A stretch of 64,000 bases of DNA from Hydra vulgaris (GCF_038396675.1 NC_088921.1:6699501-6763500); one strand, 5' to 3'. Shown: positions 39,000 through 50,819, numbered from the stretch's first letter. Program-made: numbers and translations. The notes: generated by a model not told the origin, from the letters alone.

Positions 39000-39600
39000 C
39001 TTTTTGGTGGAATATACCACTTTTTCTGAGTCCTTTTTATATTTTGTTACTCCACCTGTCTTACAAAGAACTCCTTTAACCATTGCTCAAAAATCTTTAA
39101 TCTTGCGCAATCTAGCGCTCTTCAAGCTCATTACAATGATTAGGATGATTTGCATCTTTAGGAACATTTTTCACATTATTATCCTTGCAACACTGTAGAA
39201 CTTTTTTAGAATAGTGAGAAGCAGCAAGATTGGCCCAAAGAGATATTGGTATTTGTGTTTTTTCATAAGTCTTTTTTAGGGGCATTCTTTGATGTAGAGA
39301 TCGGCAGTCAAAGTCTTCTTAGTGACAAAATAAGAGGACTGCATACCACAGCTACAAATTGCTTGCCATACAAGGATGCAAATTTTTATTTGGACATTTT
39401 TTTCGTCCAATATTTATTTAAATTAATCATTGACAGATTTACCTTTGTTCTCACAGTAAAATTGTTAACAAGGAAGTTGTGGAAAATCCACCTTTTACAA
39501 CTTTCTAAGTACGTCAAAAACAACTTTTTTACGCATCTCAATTTGTTTCCAAACATTTTGCAAATCATGGATTTGTCAACAAAAGTTTATCAACACAACT
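39000..39600 (-). pseudogene. Tc1/mariner-superfamily transposase remnant
   Basis: The minus strand reads QIKICILVWQAICSCGMQSS, YFVTKKTLTADLYIKECP, KRLM, then ANLAASHYSKKVLQCCKDNN (normally PDLASxHYSK; the catalytic Asp is replaced by Asn here), VKNVPKDANHPN and FWAMVKG-type residues near 39060. This is the catalytic half of a Tc1-like family also seen at 45540-46260. Many stops and frame changes; no terminal repeats found. Confidence 0.6.
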
Positions 39601-39839
39601 ATAGATAAGAAACGTTTAATTAAAAAAATAAAAGAAATAAAAAGCATTTGTAGTTTTATAGAAATCTCAATTTAAAGTTGATTGGATTTTTCCTTTTCCA
39701 CCCAATATATTTGCTGTAATCCAGAATATGTGATTTTTCATTTTGGTCAATAAAAATTTTACTATTAAATGCTGAGAACAATATGACTTTTCTTAGGTAC
39801 ATAAGAAATTATTGTAGAGTCATTTTGAAAACCAAAAAT

Positions 39840-41370
39840 GGAGGCACTGAACACAAGCTTGGGTTTGAGAAAAGATAGAAATCAAGGAGTCAAGGTAAGT
39901 AGTTAGGGTTTTCTGGAAGAAAAGTCACAAAGTTAACTCTCTGAGTTAGAGATTGAGAAAGGCAGAAGTTATGGGCTGTTGTACCAGCAAGGTTATTAGT
40001 GGTGTAAGAATTGCCATGCCACTTAGTGTGATGAGCGTTAAAGTAACCAATAACAACAATATTGGCAGAGGGATAAAGAGAAAAGACAACTTTTAGATTT
40101 TTATGATGTAAGCTTTTAGATGAAAGAAATTACATCTAAAAGCTATCATCATAAAAAATGTCTTGAAAAGTTGGAGAGCGTTAAAGAACCAAGAAAATAG
40201 TGTTAGAGTGAAGAGGTGCTAAGTGGAAGCAAATAAAAGAATGATCAGAGTTTCGATGATCGAATTGGTGAATTGATAGTTAAGTATATTCCCGACTCAA
40301 GCATGCAACTATTGGAGTCTTTGCAAATCAAAAGATTGTACCCATCAATGCTGAAATCCAAAGAAGAAATGCTAAATTTAAATTAATCTCACCAAAACCG
40401 AACAAGTCTGGCAAAATTTTGTAAGAGGAATGATTTGACTGATGGAAAGTTACTTCGAAGACCAAGATTATTTGTGAAAGTTGTATTGAAACAGTAAGGT
40501 GGTGAGGATGATTTTTTATGACTAATGTTTTGGGTTACTTTAGGCATAATTTAAGTTTAAAAGAATTTGACTCATTCATAGACAGACAAATGCAACTTGA
40601 CTCATTCATAGATAGAGCAAGAGCATTGAGCAGTTGTGTCAGTCCTGCTAATTAAGTCAAAGTTGTGACTTAGCTCTCCTTATGTGGCCTCGTTAATGCA
40701 CACTAAGCATTAACAGAGACACTATCCATGCACAACATGGCACTGTTAATACTCTGATATTTTACAGCTGTAGATGGAATCAGCCTCTCTGAGAGCTATC
40801 ACAGAGTTCAGGAAACCTCACAACCAGCCAGCCTCAGAACCACTAAACTGAGTTTTAGAGCTGTATCTCATTAAGAGTTAAAAGGAAGAGTCACTATCAA
40901 AGAGGGAAAACAATGTAATACATGTTTACATCCAAGCCAACCTAATAGATAAAGAAGGGGTTCAAGTCTAATTGATAGAATCATTCTAGTTACCCTTATA
41001 GTCCTTGCCTTGGAGGCCTTCTACAAGACAGTAACTGGACACAGGTAAGTAGCTTGATCTGCACCTTATAAATATTTTTATTGAGACCATCTCTAGCCTA
41101 TACTCAACCAAGAGCCCCAAGGAAGGAAAGTTTTAGCTGGATACAGTTAACACCTGCCCAGAATGAGTATTTCTATTGAGACACTATCTCTAGTTTTTGC
41201 TCCAAGACAGGGAAATTTTTAAGTTAGAGTATATTTCTCTTAACCTTTGCTTTAATAAATAAACCCTAAAAGACAGCAGGGCATGGGACAGGTAGTACTT
41301 GGTTACATGGTACCAGTACCAGTGTGATCATGATGATCCTGAACCTGACCTGACCTGTTTCTGCATTTGT
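39840..41370 (-). mobile_element. LINE family A, copy 4 (leader plus endonuclease)
   Basis: On the minus strand, the leader runs from about 41365 to 40690, with two tandem copies of the roughly 95-bp monomer (41060-41220). The endonuclease follows (about 40420-39850), with HSFICFHLAPLHSNTIFLVL, PSANIVVIGYFNAHHTKW (Asp of GDFN changed to Tyr), AHNFCLSQSLTQRVNF and PENPNYLP. A stem-loop at 40087-40173 replaces about 15 codons. RT is absent. Confidence 0.8.
40087..40173. repeat. imperfect palindrome inside LINE endonuclease
   Basis: Arms CAACTTTT..TTTTTATGATG..AGCTTTTAGATG and CATCTAAAAGCT..CATCATAAAAA..AAAAGTTG surround a 10-bp centre. It sits where copy 2 has coding sequence for DRTLFNVISDHIDQAL. 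Confidence 0.8.
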
Positions 41371-41632
41371 TATTCTTATTTAAGATATAATTCAGTTTAA
41401 TACATGTCATTTCAATATAAAATTTTTAGTAAACAATAACTTATAACAAATTGTAAAATATTTCAAATCCACTAAAAATGAATTTATAAAAAAAAATATA
41501 TTTTATATTTTAAACCTCAAAATATTTTTCAGATTATACTAATTCAGTTTTTGTTGTCAGTTCGATTTTAAATTGTGTCAATGACATGAAACCTGTTTAG
41601 ACCACTCTCTCTTTATAATGTATAGTGGTTAA
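41371..41632. other. AT-rich spacer
   Basis: Nothing recognised. Confidence 0.5.
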
Positions 41633-41828
41633 GGGGTTGTCTATAAATTACATAACACTCTGGGGGGAAGGAGATGGGTTGATGGGGGGGGGGGAGAGAG
41701 AAGGAGATTGGTTAGTTTTTTTTTTTATATTTACTTGATTGGGACTTGTTACTAAGGAGTTACAATGTTGTGACAAGGGAAGTGGTGGTAAAAGTTAAAA
41801 ATTGCATTGTGTAATTTATGGTTGACCC
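41633..41828. mobile_element. MITE with ATAAATTACxT ends
   Basis: The left end GGGGTTGTCTATAAATTACA and the right end TGTAATTTATGGTTGACCC are inverted, with a G-rich left half (GGGGGGGGGG tract) and a GTTACTAAGGAGTTACAATG centre. Same family as 62712-62886. 196 bp, non-coding. Confidence 0.75.
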
Positions 41829-42911
41829 ATAAATTACCAATTTGTAATAATTGTGAATAAGTTATATTTACTACTAATAATATGCAGTGGTTAATATAAA
41901 TTTTTTATAAAAATTGCTTTTATTTAGGCCAGTATAATGAATTATTAAAAAAATAGATTTGGCAAGAGATTTGTTCCTTGACGCAGGCTATTTTGAGAAT
42001 GGGTATAAGCTATTAGTATTTAAATAATTATAAAAACATGCATTACTTTTAATGTGGAAATGTTCTAACTGATTTACCTTATTATGAACGTTTATCACCT
42101 TTCAATTACAAACTACAAAAAATCTTGTTCTTGAGCATGTAACATAGGGTTCGCCCTATCATGCATATATTGATCTAGCGAGATAAATTTACCCTTATTG
42201 GAAAAAAATGAAAGTGAAAAAAATGGAAAACTGAATTAATTTTTTATAATAGTTTTTTAACTAGATGATATAGCATGAATAATCAGTTGACAACAAAGGA
42301 CCATACCGCTCAGCTGAAAACATCAGCTTAATGGTATGGTCTACTTGTTTTTCGTGCTATGTCATCTAGTTAAGAATTTAATAAAAAAAAAATATAAAGG
42401 CATTAGTAAAGATAATAACATTCCTCTACAAGAAGTGTCTTGGGTTGGCTTGGCAGTGACTGTTCACAAGTTAATTTAGTTCTGTAAATTAGAAAAAAAA
42501 TTAGACATTTCTTGTTCATAAATCCAAAAAAAATAAGTAAAACAGTAATTAGAAAACTTGGTAATTGCTAAACTCTAACCAAATTAAATGTAATAAAATG
42601 CACTCAAAATGATATATGGTTTAGTATTACCAAATCTCCAGTTTTTTAGACATATAATGAAATATTTAAAATTTAGGTCTGTTTTTTTAATAGAAAACAA
42701 ACTTCTTTTTTTATTCAATTTTTGTTTCGACTTGGCTGTCTAGGTTATTATAAATATAAAAGAACAACTTATTGGCAGATTAATCTGGTGCATATATTTT
42801 CAATAAAAAATATGTACAAAGTATTTTTAAACTCTTTCTTTAATTAGTTAATTAAAATATTGAAAGGTCTTCATATTTAACCATGATAATGACTTGTAAT
42901 CTTTTATATTT
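41829..42911. other. AT-rich stretch containing a 118-bp palindrome
   Basis: Apart from the palindrome at 42257-42374, listed separately, nothing was recognised. It is the presumed intron or upstream flank of the NACHT exon. Confidence 0.5.
42257..42374. repeat. 118-bp imperfect palindrome bounded by TTAA
   Basis: Starts TTAACTAGATGATATAGCAT and ends ATGTCATCTAGTTAA; inside, GGACCATACC pairs with GGTATGGTC and CAGCTGA with TCAGCTT. TTAA at both tips could be a TTAA-type target site, but the tips lack the CCC start typical of piggyBac. Confidence 0.8.
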
Positions 42912-43156
<245 letters not shown>

Positions 43157-43169
43157 TTATTGTATTTAG

Positions 43170-44522
43170 ATATATCAGAGATATGCACAGCACTCAAAAG
43201 CTTTTATCTTATAAACTATGGGAAAATATGTGAAGTTCAACCACCATTAAAATTTCCTGCAAATGTTGATTTAATGCATAAATTTGTTGATCTATGTATC
43301 GTTGATGCAGTTAATACTCAAACAGATGCTGTATTTAGTGTTGAACGAAAAGAATTTCTTGAAAAGCAATTGCGATATACACCAATTCCATATAGTGAAA
43401 TATTTATGAAAGAAAGATCTGTAACATTAATATCTGGAATAGCTGGTATTGGGAAAACATGGTTGCTTAGAAAATGTTTGCTTGATTGGTCAAATGGCCT
43501 AATTTGGAAAAATGTTAAACTTGTATTTTATTTGGAATGCAGGAGGCTTAATCTATGTCAAAATTTTGGTAACATTAACGAATTAGTAAACTATTTCTAC
43601 GAAGATATTATAAATGATTTTAATATTAATATTCATCCTGCACTGTTTATAATTGATGGATTAGATGAGTTTAAATATTTAAATGAGTTAATAAATTACA
43701 ATTCAAATTGTAACTATCCAATTGTTAATGCTTTAACAGAAATTCAAAAGTATAAATATGTAGTTGCTGGTAGAGTTTATGCAATTGATAAGTACCAAAG
43801 TATAACTACAGAGCATTGTGATAAGATAAACATTCAAATTATGGGATTTAATGAAAGCGGAATAAATAATTATTTAGAAAATAATGTTTTAGAGGAAAAA
43901 AAAGATGTTGTGAAAGCAACTTTAAAGGAATCTGCAATTGCAAAGTCCATGTCATCTGTTCCATTTTATTTATCTTCCATGTGTAAGATTATTAGTAATT
44001 CAAAAAATCTATGCAAAAGTTCTTTTTTAACAATGACAGATTTGTACGCAAATATTTTTTTATACTTTTTGCAAAAACACATCATCAAAAACAATGAATT
44101 GATTTATCAGTTAATGGAAAACAATTCCAATAAAAAATATATTTTAAACATTTGTAAAATTGCATATCAATTGTTTATTGAAAATAGAGTAATTTTTTCC
44201 AAAGAAGATATACAAACTTTTATCATTGACAACTTTGATAGAAATGAAGAAAATTTTTTTGGATTTATTGAAAGGATTGAAACAAATCTAGGTTATCTTT
44301 ATCAATTTGCACATTTGACAATAATGGAGTTTTGTGCATCTGTATATGCATATAATTGTTTAAGTAGTGAAGAGATTATAACCAATGAAAAGCTGAAGAG
44401 TTGTTTATCAATGATTTGTGGTTTAACCAATAAAAATCAAAATAGTTTATTAAAGTTTCTTGTTAACCTGAATCCATTAAAAGAAACTTGCGAAGAATCT
44501 TTATCTTTGTTTTTTATTTTTG
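43170..44522 (+). CDS. NACHT-domain exon of an NLR-type protein
   Basis: One uninterrupted 451-codon exon. The acceptor is TTGTATTTAG|AT (43169/43170) and the donor is TTTTTG|GTAAGT (44522/44523). There is no ATG before the domain, so this is an internal exon. From the acceptor, a 35-residue lead is followed by FVDLCIVDA, then Walker A GIAGIGKT (about residue 90), Walker B LFIIDGLDEF (about 160), YVVAGR (sensor-like Arg) and YQFAHLTIMEFCASVYAY, the NLR winged-helix signature. NACHT ATPases oligomerise to build immune signalling platforms. Both splice sites are phase 1, so the module is symmetric. Effector (death-fold) and repeat (LRR or TPR) exons are not found nearby. Expression is unknown, but the frame is clean amid decayed sequence. 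Confidence 0.88.
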
Positions 44523-45539
44523 GTAAGTCCTTATTACTTAGTTGCATTATTATAAGTCATTTTAGATAAAGTTTATCTATTTATCAAAAGTATAAGTTTA
44601 TTAAAATCAAAAGTTTATAAACATTAAGTTTTTTTTAAAGCTGTTTTTTCTTTACTTCACTAAATGATAGACTCTATTCTTTTGTATTTAGTATGTTTAA
44701 GAATATAAATAAATTCATCTGTGTCACACATCTTATACAGTAGGAGATATAATTACCTGAATGAAATTTTTTTTTTTTTTAAAAAGTAAACTTTGAAAAG
44801 TAATTTCAGAAGAAAAATAAGTTGATATAAAAAATTTATGATTGTTATAAATGCAAATTTAATCAAGAATTCAATAACTTAAAAGAATTAAATAAATTAA
44901 AATAGTTAACTTTATGTGCTAAAAACTTAACGATGCATTCAAACTATGCATTTTTTTACCTTTAAATAAGTATCCAAACAAATTTTGAGTATTAAATATT
45001 TCTTCAAGTAATTAAACTTTTTGACTTTTTAATATCGAGTTAGACTATCTTTAGCTTTTAAGACTTCTGCAAGTCGATTTTGCATTGATTCAACTCATTT
45101 TTTTTGTATTATCTGGACTGATTTGAGTCTAAGCTTCTTGGAGCATGATCATTAGCTCTTCCTTTTGCTTTAGAAATTGTCACTTTTTTGATCCAGAATG
45201 GCACATATTGGTGTTCAATTGCAATAAAATCTAGCCTTTGAGCCCTTTATTTATGTAACTTAGTCTGCTTCTGGATAAAAAACACTTTTACTTTCTTTGA
45301 CGTATGCTTAGTGTCGCTTCTTGTCTATGCTAATTCAAACATTTTGTACTTTTCAATCAGATTGCTGATGGTTCCTAATGTCATTCCAGTTGCTTTTTTT
45401 CATCAACCTAAATGTTTTACCTTTTTTATTGAATGCTTATTAAGTCTAGAACAAAAATAAATAAATGATTAAATAAAAAGTTTCCTTAGTACAATAAAAT
45501 TTTTTAATTTTTCTCCTAATTGGAGTCATAAGATTTTGC
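44523..45539. other. AT-rich, presumed intron downstream of NACHT exon
   Basis: Starts with the donor GTAAGT. Some coding-like minus-strand text at about 45040-45400 probably continues the Tc1-like remnant to the right, but it is too degenerate to assign. Confidence 0.5.
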
Positions 45540-46260
45540 ACTAGTTGAGATCCATACTTTGTGATCAGTACTTAGTTTTGCTTGCCTAAACTTCTTACGT
45601 TATTTGGCTTTAATAATTGCCTAATTGGACGAAGTTCGGGACAATTTGCAGGATTGTGCGTTCTAGGTATAAATTTATACTATTATTAACATAGATTTGG
45701 AGTATTGACAAGACGCTAGGTCAGGCAAAAGATTGCATTATTGTCATGGGTGTTCCACAATGGCAATAATCCAATTTAATGCAATTCAGGTTTTATCAAA
45801 ATCTTTTTCAGAAGATGAGGCCAAGCTACTGAGCTAGTAACCTGAAATAAATTTCACTTTTTATTGTGGAATAAGTGACAAGATTTAATGTTTTCAATCC
45901 ACATTGACATCTGGCTTGCCAAACCGTAATTTTTTTGGGAATTTTTTAGTTTTATGAAGTAAATATTAAAGTTTAGCCTTTGCCTTTTTCCTGGAAACTC
46001 CCATATAAAAATGATGTCCTGGAATCGTTTTGAAATTTAATTTCACATAAGTTTTATGATCCACAATTATACTTTTTTTTTCTACAAAATAATTTGAATA
46101 GTTTTCCTGCATGACTTTTTGCCTTTAAATTTTCTTCAGCATTGTGATCAAGGGCTTTATACATCTTGAAGGACTTGATTTTATGCTTTTTTTTGATAGT
46201 TCTGACCATTTGTCTGCTAATTTTGCATTTTAGAACCAAATCTTGTATTTACCTATAATT
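45540..46260 (-). pseudogene. Tc1/mariner-superfamily transposase remnant
   Basis: The minus strand reads KCKISRQMVRTIKKKHKIKS, FKMYKALDHNAEENLKAKSH, AGKLFKLFCRKK (DNA-binding to linker region). Broken traces of the catalytic half follow: KIPKKLRF, LPDLASCQYSKSM at about 45710-45750 (the second catalytic Asp) and AIIKAK. It is the same family as 39000-39600, here with the N-terminal half better preserved (46054-46239 is open). Dead. Confidence 0.55.
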
Positions 46261-46319
46261 GTGGTTATCATATATACAATTACTCTTTGAGGGCATCATT
46301 TTCTATAATCTTGATCTGT

Positions 46320-47330
46320 GTTTCAACAAAGTTACTAGCTCTGTAGTTTAGCCTCATCTTCTGAAAAAGATTTTGATGAAACCTGAATTGCAGTGGTGGT
46401 AGTTTTTTCTTGGGTTTTATCAGCTGCTCCCACTAAACCTTGCTCTTGCCCTCAAAAAACTTAGTCGCATAACCAGCTTTTTCTGTGGTAGTGTTCTTAC
46501 TGTCCCAGAGACAAAGGAAATCGGAAAATTATACAATAAGCTTGAAGGGCCAGTAAAATGATGCCATTTTGAACCTTTGATGACCTCTGTAGTTGTTATA
46601 CATCAAGGCACTCGAGAGTCTTGTCCTTGAGATGCGTAGAATGAACGATCAGAACAGAAGGGCAGTTGTTTCCATTGTAAACAACTTGGCTTTGAGTTTC
46701 TGGTATAAACTGTTTTCCACAGAGTTTTCAGCCTTATAATTATCTTGATTCTATGATTTGGCTGGTTTGACTAAGGTAAAAGCTCTAACCTTATCCTTAG
46801 ACAGGTTCTGGAAAAGATTTTTATGAATATGTGCATTGATTTTCAGTATTGGTGGTTTCAGTGTTTTCTGGAGTTCTAGCAGCAGCTTCCACATTGCTCT
46901 TTCCCACAGAGAACTCACTTTGTTGTAGCCAGTTCTTACCTTTTGTAGTGAAGCGAAAGATATTGAGAATTAGTTTGAAAACCTTAAAGTTCTAGTAGAA
47001 TAATATAATAATGCCATTTCCATGTTTTTGATGATCTCTAGTCATCATACATCAAGGTACTCATCAACATCTTGGCACTAGTCTTGTCCTCCCTGAGATG
47101 CACAGAAGGAGCCAACAGAATGGGCGGCCAGTTGTTATTATTGTGAAGCAACACGGCTTTGAGTCTCCAAATGAACTGTCTATAAATAGGTGCTATTTAC
47201 TTGGCATGTGATACCCTTGGCTTTGAAAAAATCAACCACAATGTTACAGAAGCAATGAGCTTTCTGACTGAATAGGTTGTAAAGTTTTTGATACGTTTTC
47301 TCTGAATTGTGATTTGTTTTTGTTCAACAA
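46320..47330 (-). pseudogene. remnants, two partial copies, of an uncharacterised transposon-linked family (LCLWDS / PPLHIKLG type)
   Basis: Minus-strand segments 47190-47010 and 46720-46560 resemble each other: RLKAVLL-like lead with HNNNNWPP or YNGNNCPSVLIVHSTHLKDK, then a CLWDS motif at about 46500 and KPKKKLPPLQF at about 46410. This fits a family with RLKAVLLHNGN, SVHLKE, CLWDSR and ILLPPLHIKLG blocks that I recall as multicopy in cnidarian and arthropod genomes, without known function. The repetition suggests a local duplication or two nested insertions. Stops are frequent. Confidence 0.45.
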
Positions 47331-47858
47331 ATCCCACTGTTTAAGCTTTGATATCAAAAGTTCATCTATGACTTTATAAAACCTTGGTCTCTCAATAAAT
47401 CATTGTCTTTTTAACTAGGCAATTATGGCCTCAACAATTATGGTACATGCTATAGTTTATCAACCTCACCTGTTAAACTATAGCTTGTACCTCTGATATC
47501 CCCTTTACTGTTAGACTTACTGCTTTCTCTTGAAGATGGCTGATCCTTCTTAGGGGGAGAAGAATAGGTAGTTCAAGGCTGTGTAGTCCTAGGGTATCAG
47601 TTGAAGGAATATCTGAATAAATGAATGAGGTACCTTTTTTGTCAGAGTGAAATTTTTATGTGATTAACAATGCTAAAGTAGCAGTTGCTTGAATGGTTCA
47701 TTGATTTTCACCAAATTTTTAGAGTTGCAAATGTCATGACTATACCACCTGTAGCATTGCGTTTATAACTATTTATATAAATTTGAAGACAATAAATTTC
47801 AAATATCACTTCAAGGTATAATATTTTCTTATAGTGCATCAATATATATAAAAACTTT
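47331..47858. other. stretch without recognised genes
   Basis: Possibly further decayed sequence of the family to the left; no frame survives. Confidence 0.4.
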
Positions 47859-47967
47859 GTCATTTATGTATCTAAAGTATAGAAATTCAAAAATAAAGTA
47901 CATCTAAGCAAGAAGCTTAGATGTACTTTATTTTTGTAATTATTATAATTTAGATACATAAATGACA
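47859..47967. repeat. 109-bp palindrome (MITE-like)
   Basis: Outer arms TGTCATTTATGTATCTAAA / TTTAGATACATAAATGACA and inner perfect arms AAAATAAAGTACATCTAAGC / GCTTAGATGTACTTTATTTT with a 5-bp loop. No coding sequence. Confidence 0.9.
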
Positions 47968-48296
47968 TGTTATCATGTAATTATTGTTCAAAAAATGTTA
48001 TTTTATTAAATCAATACTGTTTTGTTTATATTAATTTTTTGATGTTCTTTTTAATTTGCTAATGTTAACAAGAACAAAATAACAATACAACTTTTTTATA
48101 TATAATACATATAATTCAAAACTGTTTTAATTTAATAAAATTTAATAAACCACTAAAGCAATAGTGACTAGCATTGTTTTTTATAATTTTTTAAAGTTAA
48201 CAAGAATAATGTAACAACATACGCATGATTGTATATAAATACATCAAATGTGGTCCTAATGTGCGTAAATAAAAATAGGATAATTAAAAATTATTT
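47968..48296. other. AT-rich spacer
   Basis: Nothing recognised. Confidence 0.5.
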
Positions 48297-49740
48297 ATGA
48301 AGGATTTTAATTTTTTGTTCATAAATACTAAAAATGGCAATCCTGTATACAGGATCCCTTTTTTCCCTTTTTTTTATTTAATTTTTTTATCCCCTATTTT
48401 ATTAGGTCCAAACAGCATTCCCATAATTATTTTTATAGATTTTAACTATGAATTTTCAAATATTCTTTCTAAACTATTCAATGCCACATTTATAAATGGA
48501 ACATTTCCTGATATTTTGAAATTATCTCCCGTTATCCCAATATTTAAAAATGGCTCTAAACTTTCATGCACTAACTACAGACCTCTCTTTTATCTAACAT
48601 TATTAAGTTTCTTTAGAAACTTATGTATTCTAGAGTGTACTCTTTTCTAAACTCATTCAATTGTTTAAATGGTTTTTGATTTGGTTTTCGATCAAAACAT
48701 TCTACTTGCCATGCATTAATAAGTATAGCAAAGAAAATTAGGAAAGCTCTTGATACTGGTTGATATTCCGTTTGTGGTGTTTTTTTTGATTTACAAAAGC
48801 CATAGGGTTTTGATTTCTAAATTAAAACATTATGGAATTTGCGGTATTGTAAATGACTGGTATTGATCTTATCTTTCAGATCAAAAACAATTTGTAAGTA
48901 TTAATATTTTCAATTCTAGTAATAAATCAGTTTTGTGTGGTGTTCCTCAAGGTTCTGTTCTAGGTCCTCTTTATTTTTAATCTACGTTAACAACCTAATC
49001 AACTCTGTTCACTTCTCCTCAGTTCATCTGTTTGCTGATAATACAAATCTTTTGCACATCAACAAATTGTATCATTATTTATGTAAAAATGTTAATTCGG
49101 ATCTAAAAGGTATATTTACTGGTTAAATGCTTAACTATTATGTCTCAACACCAAAAAAACTGAACTAATTTTCTTCGAAAAACTATCTCTGTAAAAATGA
49201 TGAAAATAAAATCAGAATTAATAAGAAATGGCTATATCCCTCAAGAGTTATTAAATATCTTGGTGTATTAATTGATTGTAATCTTACATGGAACATTCAC
49301 ATTAATGAACCAAGCAAGAAACTCTCGAGCTAACAGTATGCTTTCAATAATTCGTCATTATGTCAATAAAGTTGCACTTAAGAATATTTACTGTGCATTA
49401 TTCTCATCTCATCTTAGATATTATTGTCAAGTTTGGAGTCAAGTTAGAAACTATCTTATTTAGTAGTTGCTTATAGTCTCAGAGTCAATCCATTAGAATA
49501 ATAAACTTCCAACCAATTAAATCTGATACATCGAAGTCCTTCAAAAAACTTTTTATTCCAACATTTCCAGCGCTAGTAAAGTATGCTAATTTTCTTTGTT
49601 TTTGACTCATTGAATAAAAACTTACCATCTCCTATCACAAACTTGTTCACAGAAAGTAGACTATTACATTCCTACTCTACTAGAAACAGTGCGTCTGTGA
49701 ATGGAACAGGAGCCTTGTATGCATTTTGAATGAGTCCAAA
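48297..49740 (+). pseudogene. LINE (CR1-like) reverse transcriptase remnant, plus strand
   Basis: In order: GPNSIPIIIFIDFNYEFS, LSPVIPIFKNGSKLSCTNYR (fingers), FGFRSKHSTCHALISIAKK, a broken motif A (GVFFDLQK near 48780), CGVPQGSVLGPL read across a frame change at 48938-48970, YVNNLINSVHFSSVHLFADN (catalytic FADD changed to FADN), KKTELIFF, YLGVLIDCNLTW and ANSMLSIIRHYVNKVALKNI with YCALFSSHLRYYCQVWSQ (thumb). C-terminal traces (LVKYANFLCF) reach about 49600. Many frame changes. It abuts family A copy 5, in the opposite orientation. Confidence 0.82.
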
Positions 49741-49826
49741 AAATTATATCCTAAAATACCTTTATTCCATCTTAAATAATATCAATTTGAAAACTTATTA
49801 AAAAGTTTTAAAAGTATAGACGACAG

Positions 49827-50794
49827 CTATGGAGAACACTTCTGCAAGACTATAACAGGTATGTTGTATGGATCACAAGCTGTAAAGCAGTCTATGCAGG
49901 AAATCACTTTAGATACTAAAGCTGGAGTGATACGAATGTCAATCAATGGATCAACCTGTTTGACATCAAAATCAGCTAGAACGCAACTAGTGGAATCAAG
50001 ACATGATATTGATGAAAAGTTCTTAGCAAACAATTCAGCTTTATCTTTAGGTGAGGTGACAAAGTCTGAACAATAAAAGAGAATTAGAATAATAGATTTG
50101 CCCTTATTATTGATACTGTTTAAGATTCTACAGAAGTCACGAGAACCTAATTTTTGAGATGAAATACAAGATTTTGTGACCTGAGAATAGCGGGCTTGGT
50201 GTTTAACAAAACCTTTTTCACAATGGTTTCTAGCAGTAATTGTTTTGCTGTTAGATACAGAAGTAATAGTTTTAATTGGCAATAGCAGCAGCACAATATG
50301 AGGAAACCATCGAGAAGAGTGAGGCTTGACCTTGGTTGTCAAGAGGGAATAAAAGATTCCATGCCAGCCTGAATCCACAACGTTATCTAAGAAGCACATT
50401 TGCCAGCAGGAAGACAAAATATTTCTACCCAAGGGCCATCACTAAGAAAATCAGAGAAAGAGCCCCAGTTAGCTTTAAGGTAGTTATAAGAGGTACGATG
50501 ATAGGGGGATTCAAATGACGAAGAAGAATGAGATAATAGTTTTAGAGAGATCAAACCGTGATCAGAAGCACCTAAGGGTGAATGTGGAGAAACTGAGCAC
50601 TGACTAGGATCAGAAACAATGCATAAGTCAAGTAGAGAAGATAAATGATTCGGGTTGTCTGGAAAGCAAGTTGGAAAGTTGACTCTTTGAGTTAGGGATT
50701 GAAAAAGGCAAAAGTTAAGGGCTTTAACGCCAGTAGAGTCATTGAAACTAGAGCCAAGCCATTTAGTGGTTAACATTCGCAAGCATTCACCCAT
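49827..50794 (-). pseudogene. LINE family A ORF2: endonuclease C-terminus and linker
   Basis: The first frame reads TKWLGSSFNDSTGVKALNFC, VNFPTCFPDNPNHLSSLLDL, and SVSPHSPLGASDHGLISLKL, which includes the terminal catalytic DH of the EEP fold. After a frame change, KSCISSQKLGSRDFCRILNS, PKDKAELFAKNFSSISCLDS and RITPALVSKVISCIDCFTAC lead up to the RT. The GDFN block that should precede TKWLGSS has been deleted. Confidence 0.85.
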
Positions 50795-50819
50795 TAAATG
50801 GGTGAATGCTTGCGAATGT
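50773..50819. repeat. perfect 47-bp palindrome at LINE deletion junction
   Basis: 23-bp arms (ACATTCGCAAGCATTCACCC + ATT and its complement) around a single central base. The right arm encodes the normal YIRKHSPI of the endonuclease; the left arm is an inverted copy, after which the frame resumes about 75 codons further on. Confidence 0.95.

Noticed and set aside
42257-42374. Definite piggyBac MITE
   Set aside because: TTAA tips are present but the terminal CCY motif is missing; kept only as a palindrome with a possible link.
43160-43169. Start of the NACHT protein at 43160
   Set aside because: The codon there is TTG, not ATG, and an acceptor AG follows at 43168-43169; the segment is better read as an internal exon starting at 43170.
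44523-44569. C-terminal residues of the NACHT frame after 44522
   Set aside because: The reading passes a consensus GTAAGT donor; the last 15 or so codons are probably intronic.
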